NCBI RefSeq assembly: GCF_000227745.2
Contig: NC_018012.1
Coordinates: 1,115,478-1,179,477, forward strand
Reading direction: 5' to 3'
DNA: 64,000 nucleotides
Source of the DNA: Thiocystis violascens DSM 198
GTDB lineage: Bacteria; Pseudomonadota; Gammaproteobacteria; Chromatiales; Chromatiaceae
Made by a program: the position numbers and the translations under genes. Shown piece after piece: positions 28,855 through 35,039 of this stretch. A model generated the notes under the pieces. It was not told where the DNA came from and did no database searches. It was given only the letters and a program-made list of their open reading frames with translations. The first letter of the stretch is position 1. Each line of letters opens with the position of its first letter.

Positions 28855-29766
28855 ATGATCCATCACCTCCTCGACGCTCTGGCCATGCTCGGCATGAGCT
28901 ATGTCATGGGCTTCCTCTTCTATGGCTTCTACCGCCAGTTCAACGCCCGCGTGCAACGCCGCTGGGGACCGAGCATCTGGCAGAACTTCTTCGATAACAT
29001 GAAGTTTCTGTTCAAGTCGGAGACCCTCAGTCATGGCGCCATGTTTTTCTTTGGCCCCATGATCATTATGGCGGGCGCGATCACCACGGTGCTCTTCGTT
29101 CCCTTCCTCAAGGACTCCATCTGGCTCCAGGGCTTTTCGCAGTCCGGCAACCTGATCCTGATCATTTATCTGCTAGTCGTCGGCCCGCTCGGTAACGCGC
29201 TCGCCGTCGGCTCCAGCGGCAACCCCTATGGCGTGATGGGCGTGACCCGCGGGCTCACCCGTCTGATGGGGCTGGAAGTGCCGTTCTTTCTTGGTCTGGC
29301 ACTGGTGATGCTGCAACACGAGAGCGCCTCGGTGCACGTCATCATGGCCGCGCAGGACGGCATCGCCAATTGGAACCTTTTCACCAATCCGATTGCCTTC
29401 TTCGTTATGCTGTTGCCCTTCATCGCCAGCCAGAACGCCTCGCCCTTCGATGTGGTCGGCGCACCGGTCGAGGTTTATGCCGGACCCCGGGTCGAGTTCG
29501 GCGGGCGACTGCTGGGCATCCTCATGACCCAGAACATGATGATGACCGTCGCCAAGCTGGTGCTGATCGTCGATCTCTTTCTGGGCGGCGCCACCACGGT
29601 GCCGGTGTTGATTGCCAAGGCGTTCGCGCTCTTTCTGTTGACCGCCATGATCAGTCTGGCCTTTCCGCGCCTCAAGACCGAGCAGACAGTGGATTTTTTC
29701 TGGAAAATCCCCCTCGCGCTGGGTGTCCTTGGGGTCATCGCAACCGTCTGGTTGCCCTGGAGTTAA
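28855..29766 (+). CDS. NuoH-like membrane anchor (MbhM/HyfC-like)
   Basis: 303 residues, about eight helices, one base after the previous gene. NuoH-type segments include YGFYRQFNARVQRRWGPS, a FFGPMIIMAGA helix, and the C-terminal SQNASPFDVVGAPVEVYAGP, where complex I has an acidic loop contacting the quinone site. It anchors the peripheral electron-transfer arm to the antiporter module. A 196-base AT-rich gap follows before the next subunit gene. Confidence 0.9.
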   Translation: MIHHLLDALAMLGMSYVMGFLFYGFYRQFNARVQRRWGPSIWQNFFDNMKFLFKSETLSHGAMFFFGPMIIMAGAITTVLFVPFLKDSIWLQGFSQSGNLILIIYLLVVGPLGNALAVGSSGNPYGVMGVTRGLTRLMGLEVPFFLGLALVMLQHESASVHVIMAAQDGIANWNLFTNPIAFFVMLLPFIASQNASPFDVVGAPVEVYAGPRVEFGGRLLGILMTQNMMMTVAKLVLIVDLFLGGATTVPVLIAKAFALFLLTAMISLAFPRLKTEQTVDFFWKIPLALGVLGVIATVWLPWS

Positions 29767-29962
29767 ACCGCGCCTAGCGCGGTATATGCGGTTTTTTGGG
29801 ATTGGTTTGGCCTCGGCAGCATTGATAAATGTCGGAGCTGACGCGGTTTAAAATTTTAAAAAATATAAAGTTTTAAACCCTGTCTCAACCGAAGCCGGAA
29901 AAACCCCCAAAGCTGGACACAATATGAGAATTTCGCAATTCACTCTGGACGCGGTTTAAAAA
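29767..29962. promoter_or_regulatory. AT-rich gap with hairpins inside the operon
   Basis: This 196-base gap splits the membrane genes from the soluble-arm genes. It contains a 7-bp stem (ACCGCGC with GCGCGGT, 29767-29783) followed 8 bases later by six T residues, and an inverted repeat GGTTTAAAA ... TTTTAAACC (29845-29853 and 29871-29879) in very AT-rich DNA. The first may attenuate transcription; the second may mark an internal promoter. The word GCGGTTTAA occurs three times here, counting both strands. Confidence 0.45.
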
Positions 29963-30595
29963 ATGTATCACAAGAACGAATGCGAAGGATTTCAGTGCGA
30001 GCAGCGGATGCTGGAGGATTCGCTTGGTCAGCCGAACAGCGAATTCGGCATCCTTGACCGCCTGGTCGCCTGGTTTCGTCAGCGCAGCCTCTTCGTGCTC
30101 GCCTACGGCACCGGCTGTGGGGCGATCGAGATGCGCCCATTGATGACCAGCCGCTTCGACGCCGAACGCTTCGGCATCGTCGGCGCGCCCACCCCGCGCC
30201 AGGCCGACGTGCTGGTGGTCAGCGGCTATCTCGCGATCAAGACACTCAAGCGGGTCATTCGCAGCTACGAACAGATGCAGGAACCCAAATACGTCATCGC
30301 GCTCGGCAGTTGCGCCATCAACGGCGGGATGTACTGGGACTCCTACAACACCATCAAGCAGTTGGATCACTATCTTCCGGTCGATATGTACATCAATGGC
30401 TGCATGCCGCGCCCCGAGGCGCTGATCGAGGGCTTCGTGGCCCTGCAAAAGCGGATCAAGCGCGGCGACAAAGGCGGTTACGCGCACTATCGCGAAAACA
30501 TCGACTGGTACAAGGCCAATCAGCGCAAGGTGCTCGGCGACAACATGCCGCCCGACTACACCTACGATTGGTATCACACCGGAGACCTCGCCTGA
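29963..30595 (+). CDS. NuoB-like iron-sulfur subunit (MbhJ/MbxJ-like)
   Basis: 210 residues. The NuoB/small-hydrogenase-subunit fold is shown by YGTGCGAIEM, PRQADVLVVSGYL, YVIALGSCAINGGMYWDSY and INGCMPRPEALIEG. Complex I uses two adjacent Cys plus two others for its N2 cluster. Here the adjacent pair is Cys52-Gly53, with Cys117 and Cys147 conserved, so one normal ligand is absent. Cys7 and Cys12 lie near the N-terminus and might substitute. It would sit between the NuoI-like ferredoxin and the NuoD-like subunit. Confidence 0.88.
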   Translation: MYHKNECEGFQCEQRMLEDSLGQPNSEFGILDRLVAWFRQRSLFVLAYGTGCGAIEMRPLMTSRFDAERFGIVGAPTPRQADVLVVSGYLAIKTLKRVIRSYEQMQEPKYVIALGSCAINGGMYWDSYNTIKQLDHYLPVDMYINGCMPRPEALIEGFVALQKRIKRGDKGGYAHYRENIDWYKANQRKVLGDNMPPDYTYDWYHTGDLA

Positions 30596-31176
30596 TGCTG
30601 GACGCACTCCTGCCACAGCTTCACGGCTTCGAGATCCTCGCACAGACTCAGCGCGGCGAGCGACAGGCTTTCCTGCGCGTCCCCAAGGCCCAGCTCTTTT
30701 CGCTGCTCGTCCTGCTCAAACAGGGACACGGTTTCGTGACCCTGACGACCATCGCCTGCGCCGACTGGATCGAGGACGAGGTTTTTGGTTTGACCTATCT
30801 GCTCGAAACTGCCGGGCGCGACCGCGTCCTCGGGGTGCAAACGCACATCGGCCGCGAGGGCGATGAACTGGAGACCTGCATCCCGCTCTGGCCGCAGGCC
30901 GAGATTTTCGAGCGCGAACTGCATGAGATGTTCGGCATTCCCGTCGTCGGACACCCGAGCCTTGGCGACTTCATGCTGGAGGGCTGGCCCCACACCCCGC
31001 CCATGCGGCGCGAATTCGACACCCTGAAATTCGTGCAGGAAAACTACGAGATGCGCGAGGGCCGCGAGGACAATCGCGATGTCCGCGACGCGATTCGCCA
31101 GCTCAAGGACGCCAAGAAGGCGGCCAAGGCCCAGCAGGAAAGCGCGGCACAGCCGGACAACGGGGACGCGTCATGA
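30595..31176 (+). CDS. NuoC-like subunit (MbhK-like)
   Basis: 193 residues; the ATG at 30595 shares one base with the previous stop (TGATG). The NuoC signature ERELHEMFGIPVVGHP is present, and the protein ends in a charged Lys/Gln/Ala tail. It is a structural member of the peripheral arm and always accompanies the NuoD-like subunit. No catalytic residues are expected. Confidence 0.88.
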   Translation: MLDALLPQLHGFEILAQTQRGERQAFLRVPKAQLFSLLVLLKQGHGFVTLTTIACADWIEDEVFGLTYLLETAGRDRVLGVQTHIGREGDELETCIPLWPQAEIFERELHEMFGIPVVGHPSLGDFMLEGWPHTPPMRREFDTLKFVQENYEMREGREDNRDVRDAIRQLKDAKKAAKAQQESAAQPDNGDAS

Positions 31177-32273
31177 ACGAGACCATCAAAATCTTCCACG
31201 GCCCGCAGCACCCCGGCGTCACCGGCAACATGAGCATGGAGCTGGACCTTGACGGCGAAACCATCGTCAAGGCCACGACCCATGTCGGCTATCTGCATCG
31301 CGGCTTCGAAAAACTGATCGAGCGACGCACGGCGATTCAGGCGTTCACCATCGTCTGCCGGATCTGCGTTCCAGAGCCAGACCCCAACGAAGAGAATTTC
31401 GCGCGCGGGGTCGAGGAACTGGCCGGGCTGACGATCAGCGAGCGGGCCAAGTACATCCGTGTCATGGTCCTGGAGATGGCGCGGCTCCAGGCCCATTATC
31501 TCTGGATGGCCGGCCAGGGCGGCTCGATCGGGCATGAAGTCGTCCCGCAATGGGCGGTAGGCGAGCGCGATTTCATTCTGGATCTGTTCGAGCAACTGAC
31601 GGGCGGGCGAGTGTATCACATGTACATCTATCCGGGCGGCGTCAAGCGCGACCTGCCCGATGGCTTTCTCGACCGTCTGCGCGATCTGCTCGACACGCTG
31701 GAACGTCGCCTGCCCGAATACGACCGCATCTTTTTCGACAACGCCGGGGTGAAGAAACGGCTGCAAAACGTCGGCGTGGTCAAACGCGACGAAGCCATCG
31801 CCAACGGCTATACCGGCCCGGTCATTCGAGCCTGCGGCATCCAGCGCGACGTGCGCCGGGATTCGCCCTATCTGGTCTACGATCAGCTTGAGTTCGACGT
31901 GCCGACCCAGACCGGCTGCGACGCCTATGCCCGCGCGCTGGTGCGCCGCGCCGAGATGGATCAGAGCATTCGTATCCTGAGACAGATCATCGACCGGATG
32001 CCGGCGGGCGAGATTCAATGCAAACTGCCCAAGCACCGCAAGTTCAAGCTTCCCAAGGGCGAAACCTTTGTGCAGACCGAATCCGCGCGCGGCGCCTACG
32101 GCTTTTACATGGCTGGCGACGACAGCGAATATCTGCGCCGGCTGCAAGTCCGCGGCCCGTCCATCGTCCATGCCTACACCCTGCTGGAGCCGCTGCTGGT
32201 CGGCGCGCAGTTGTCGGATGTCGCGTTGATCATGAACTCGCTGGGGATCTGTCCGCCGGAAATTGAACGTTAA
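31173..32273 (+). CDS. NuoD-like / NiFe-hydrogenase-large-like subunit (MbxL-like)
   Basis: 366 residues. HGPQHPGVTGN and GYLHRGFEKLIERR at the N-terminus mark the NuoD/hydrogenase large subunit family. [NiFe] enzymes have CxxC near both ends. Here they read RICVPE (Cys65, Glu68) and GICPPE (Cys360, Glu363), so in each the second Cys is Glu; Cys62 is additional. The complex I quinone motif HPxxHG is also broken (HPGVTG). The protein is thus neither a normal hydrogenase nor a normal quinone reductase. This pattern suggests an MBX-type complex with a different electron acceptor. The start overlaps the preceding gene by 4 bases. Confidence 0.9.
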   Translation: MNETIKIFHGPQHPGVTGNMSMELDLDGETIVKATTHVGYLHRGFEKLIERRTAIQAFTIVCRICVPEPDPNEENFARGVEELAGLTISERAKYIRVMVLEMARLQAHYLWMAGQGGSIGHEVVPQWAVGERDFILDLFEQLTGGRVYHMYIYPGGVKRDLPDGFLDRLRDLLDTLERRLPEYDRIFFDNAGVKKRLQNVGVVKRDEAIANGYTGPVIRACGIQRDVRRDSPYLVYDQLEFDVPTQTGCDAYARALVRRAEMDQSIRILRQIIDRMPAGEIQCKLPKHRKFKLPKGETFVQTESARGAYGFYMAGDDSEYLRRLQVRGPSIVHAYTLLEPLLVGAQLSDVALIMNSLGICPPEIER

Positions 32274-32289
32274 ACGTGACGAGGTACCG

Positions 32290-32496
32290 ATGCAGCATCC
32301 TTTCACACTTGAATATTGGCAGGATGACGGGTGGTATGTTGGCCGATTAAAGGAAATTCCGGGTGTTTTCAGCCAAGGCGAAAACTTGGAGGAACTGGAA
32401 ACCAACATCGAAGACGTCTATCGCATGCTGCTTGAAAGCGACGAGGATCACCGTCCGTCCGCGCTGACCAAGCAAATCTTGCTGGACGTGGCGTGA
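32290..32496 (+). CDS. hicB: HicB-family antitoxin-like protein
   Basis: 68 residues. The RNase-H-like HicB fold is seen in FTLEYWQDDGWYVGRLKEIP, GVFSQGENLEELETNIEDVY and a short C-terminus. No DNA-binding helix-turn-helix extension is present, so it is the short, partner-only type. It lies between the NuoD-like and NuoI-like genes of an otherwise tight operon, 16 bases after the former, and overlaps hicA by 4 bases. Confidence 0.85.
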   Translation: MQHPFTLEYWQDDGWYVGRLKEIPGVFSQGENLEELETNIEDVYRMLLESDEDHRPSALTKQILLDVA

Positions 32497-32669
32497 AGCG
32501 TGGAGATTTCGTGCGTGAACTGATCGCCGCTGGCTGCTCTCTCAAGCGTCATGGCAGTCGGCACGACATCTATGTCAATCCGGCCAATGGCATGCAGGCA
32601 CCGGTCCCCAGACACCCGGAGATCAAAGACAGCCTCTGCGCGTTGATTCGGAAACAATTGCGACTGTAA
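32493..32669 (+). CDS. hicA: HicA-family mRNA interferase-like toxin
   Basis: 58 residues from a GTG start that overlaps the hicB stop (GTGA). It reads MKRGDFVRELIAAGCSLKRH and then GSRHDIYVNP, the dsRBD-like HicA core with the catalytic His in RHGSRHDIY, and ends PRHPEIKDSLCALIRKQL. HicA cleaves mRNA and is neutralised by HicB. In this pair the antitoxin gene precedes the toxin gene, one of two known orders. The pair looks intact. It is 20 bases upstream of the NuoI-like gene. Confidence 0.85.
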   Translation: MKRGDFVRELIAAGCSLKRHGSRHDIYVNPANGMQAPVPRHPEIKDSLCALIRKQLRL

Positions 32670-32689
32670 GCACCTAAGGTAACATCATC

Positions 32690-33082
32690 ATGGCCTGGAA
32701 TCTCGATCTAAAGGGGCTGATTCACCCCTTCAGCGCGCTCAAGTTCAGCATCAAGCAGCCCTACACCTTAAATTATCCCGTCGAAAAACGTCAGGATGTC
32801 GAGGGCTATCGTGGCTTTCACCTCAACACGCTCAGTCTCTGCGTGGGTTGCGGGAACTGTCAGGATATCTGCATGAACGAGGCCATCGACATGGTCGAGC
32901 CGGTGGGTGAAATCAACCCCAAGAACGCCAGCGGACTGGTGCCCCGGATCGACTACGGCCGCTGCTGCTGGTGCGGTCTCTGCACCGATGTCTGCGGCCC
33001 GGATTCGCTGCGTCTCGAAAGCGACTGCATCTATGCCAGCGAGGATGCTGGGAGTTTTCTGTACATGCCAAAGGATCGTTAA
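32690..33082 (+). CDS. NuoI-like 2[4Fe-4S] ferredoxin subunit (MbhN-like)
   Basis: 130 residues. Two four-cysteine motifs, CVGCGNCQDIC and CCWCGLCTDVC, bind two [4Fe-4S] clusters; the second has an extra Cys directly before it. The N-terminal FSIKQPYTLNYPVEK segment resembles NuoI. It would accept electrons, probably from a soluble ferredoxin, since no NuoE/F/G-like genes for NADH oxidation are in the operon. Separated from the NuoD-like gene only by the hicBA pair. Confidence 0.92.
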   Translation: MAWNLDLKGLIHPFSALKFSIKQPYTLNYPVEKRQDVEGYRGFHLNTLSLCVGCGNCQDICMNEAIDMVEPVGEINPKNASGLVPRIDYGRCCWCGLCTDVCGPDSLRLESDCIYASEDAGSFLYMPKDR

Positions 33083-33084
33083 AC

Positions 33085-33549
33085 ATGCAACGACTTCAAT
33101 GGGGTGCCGTACTCTTCATCGTCTGGCTGGGCCTGACCAACTCCGTTCAGATCCAGGAACTGCTGGCCGGCCTCGCGCTCTCGGCGGCCATCGTCTGGAT
33201 AGCGATTCCGGCGAGCGAGGAAAAGAGACCCTGGAGCCTCTTCGGACTCTTGGCCTATCTCCCAGTGTTTCTGAAAAACCTAGTGCTCTCGAACATCGAC
33301 GTCGCCGGCCGAGTATTGAACCCCAGGCTACCGATCAACCCCGGCATCGTGAAGGTCCGAACCAACCTCACCCGACCTTATCAACGCCTTATGCTCGCCA
33401 ACAGCATCACCCTGACCCCCGGCACCATCACCCTGGAAATGGACGGCGAGGACATGTATATCCACTGGATCGATGTCCGGAGCAGCCAACCCGAACTTGC
33501 CGGACAGTCGATCAAGGACGAGATGGAAGCCGCCATCTCCCGAATCTGA
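33085..33549 (+). CDS. Mrp antiporter subunit E-like (MbhA-like)
   Basis: 154 residues, two bases after the ferredoxin gene. N-terminal helices are followed by LFGLLAYLPVFLKNLVLSNIDVAGRVL and the soluble MrpE domain with LANSITLTPGTITLEMDGEDMYIHWIDV, highly typical of the family. It closes the operon. Its location at the far end from MrpF/G, rather than before them, is a rearrangement relative to archaeal MBH clusters. The stop is followed by a REP-like repeat. Confidence 0.92.
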   Translation: MQRLQWGAVLFIVWLGLTNSVQIQELLAGLALSAAIVWIAIPASEEKRPWSLFGLLAYLPVFLKNLVLSNIDVAGRVLNPRLPINPGIVKVRTNLTRPYQRLMLANSITLTPGTITLEMDGEDMYIHWIDVRSSQPELAGQSIKDEMEAAISRI

Positions 33550-33560
33550 AGCAGCCGCCC

Positions 33561-33680
33561 CCTGGGAGCGCCGGCTTGCAGCCGGCCCTGGGGCAGCCGG
33601 CTTGTAGCCGACTCCCCCAATCTCCGACACAAGATCGAACACTCAAAAAGAAACGCTGGCTACAAGCCGGCGCTCCCAGG
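33561..33680. repeat. REP-like inverted repeat between convergent genes
   Basis: The 25 bases at 33561-33585 (CCTGGGAGCGCCGGCTTGCA onward) recur in inverse orientation at 33658-33680, and a partial copy lies at 33594-33610. Another copy of the 33658 type is at 58489-58514. Each unit is itself a small palindrome (GCCGGCTTGYAGCCGGC). Placed between two gene ends, it can fold into one large hairpin and probably acts as a bidirectional transcript end. It belongs to the widespread REP/BIME type of dispersed element. Confidence 0.75.
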
Positions 33681-33685
33681 CGGTT

Positions 33686-35020
33686 TTACTCAAACTCCCG
33701 CTCAAGCACCGCCGACAACAGCAGACTCGCCATCACAAAGGACAGAAACAGATAAAACCCCGGCTCCAGCGACGTCCCGTTAGTCGTCAACAGCTCCACC
33801 CCCTCGCCAACCCGCCCCAGACTGCCGAGCTGACTCGCCACCAACCCATCGAACCCGATGTACGCCATGAAGATGGCGATCACCAGCACATCCGCCATCG
33901 ACCATTTACCGGAGCGCAGCGCGAAAAACCCAACCCAGCCCGATCCGCGCGCCTGCCTGAAATCGTAGTAATAGACATAGGTCGCGATCAATTTGAGTGC
34001 GGGAAAAATAACGCTGAACAGGGTAATCAGCACCGCCACCAGCAGCATATCGGCGGCGCCGGTCTCCGCCAGGATCCGCACCACCTCGAAGATGCTCTTG
34101 CTCTGGAAATACAATACCTGATTCGTAAAGACGAGAGGCTCGCCCAGAAATTCCAGACGCAGTTCGCCGATGCGGGCATCGATCTCGATCATCGGCGTGA
34201 GCAGACCGCCCACGAGCAGGATCAGAATCGCCCCGGTCAGCAGCAGGAGCTTGAAGGAATCGAATCCCCCCCTGCCCCGCCGCGATTCGACCGTCAGGTC
34301 GATGTTCTTGGCCATCCGCGCCGATCCGCTCAGACAGATCAAGAACAACCCCGCCACCAGCCCCGCCAACCCCGCGAGTTGCTGAAACACCGGCAACCGC
34401 GCCGCCTGGATCAGGGTCTCCAATTTCGCTGAACAAGCCGCTGACTCGATGCAACCCTGACGCACGAACACCGCCTCCAGATGCGCGCGATCAGTTCTGG
34501 CAAAGGTCGAATCCGCCGATTGCCGCAGCAGACCGAGCACCTGCGTCTTGATCTCCTCTTTCGCCTCGGGCTTACCGAGTTGCTCGACCACCGCATCCGC
34601 GTATTGCGGGATCTTCTTGCGCAACTTTCTGAAATCGATCAGCAGATCCTGGACGCCCTGCTGCAGCACACCCTGAAGCTGATCCATCCAGGTACCGCCG
34701 CCGCTCAGGTTCCGCTGACGCAAATAGCGCTCGATCTCGACCAGCATGGTTTCGAGCACCTGCTCCACGACCTTCTTGATGCGCGGCCGATTCTCCGCCG
34801 TCAGCTCGAATTCGCTGACCTGTCGCTCGACGATGGCCGAGATTTTCGACACCCATTGATCGGCATCCAGCAGGCCATATCGGACACTTTCGATCTCGGC
34901 AAGATCGGTCTTGAGGGTCTTGACCCGATTCAGATCGCCGATCAGATGCACCAGCAGGGCGACCGCCGCACTGAAGAGAAGAGTGGCGAACACGCGCTTG
35001 ACGATGAAAAATCCCGACAT
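33686..35020 (-). CDS. Membrane protein with PqiA-like C-terminal domain
   Basis: 444 residues from the ATG at 35020 (MSGFFIVKRVFATLLF), with GGAT upstream; the frame is open 28 codons further but that part overlaps dnaE. One N-terminal helix is followed by a ~180-residue periplasmic or coiled helical region (repeated QL/EQ-rich segments and Cys pairs), then about five helices. The C-terminal third has FFALRSGKWSMADVLVIAIFMAYIGFDG, the PqiA signature. PqiA works with MCE proteins in lipid transport, but no PqiB partner is near. The N-terminal half is unrecognised. Confidence 0.65.
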   Translation of the reverse strand: MSGFFIVKRVFATLLFSAAVALLVHLIGDLNRVKTLKTDLAEIESVRYGLLDADQWVSKISAIVERQVSEFELTAENRPRIKKVVEQVLETMLVEIERYLRQRNLSGGGTWMDQLQGVLQQGVQDLLIDFRKLRKKIPQYADAVVEQLGKPEAKEEIKTQVLGLLRQSADSTFARTDRAHLEAVFVRQGCIESAACSAKLETLIQAARLPVFQQLAGLAGLVAGLFLICLSGSARMAKNIDLTVESRRGRGGFDSFKLLLLTGAILILLVGGLLTPMIEIDARIGELRLEFLGEPLVFTNQVLYFQSKSIFEVVRILAETGAADMLLVAVLITLFSVIFPALKLIATYVYYYDFRQARGSGWVGFFALRSGKWSMADVLVIAIFMAYIGFDGLVASQLGSLGRVGEGVELLTTNGTSLEPGFYLFLSFVMASLLLSAVLEREFE

Positions 35021-35039
35021 GTAGACATCCTTCGTGACC

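Noticed and set aside
27075..28856. A 593-codon open frame opposite the NuoL-like gene
   Set aside because: Gln/Arg/Asp-rich shadow of a membrane protein gene; no ribosome site or domain.
31173..32273. Calling the operon an energy-converting hydrogenase
   Set aside because: Both CxxC nickel motifs of the large subunit are changed to CxxE, and no hydrogenase maturation gene is near.
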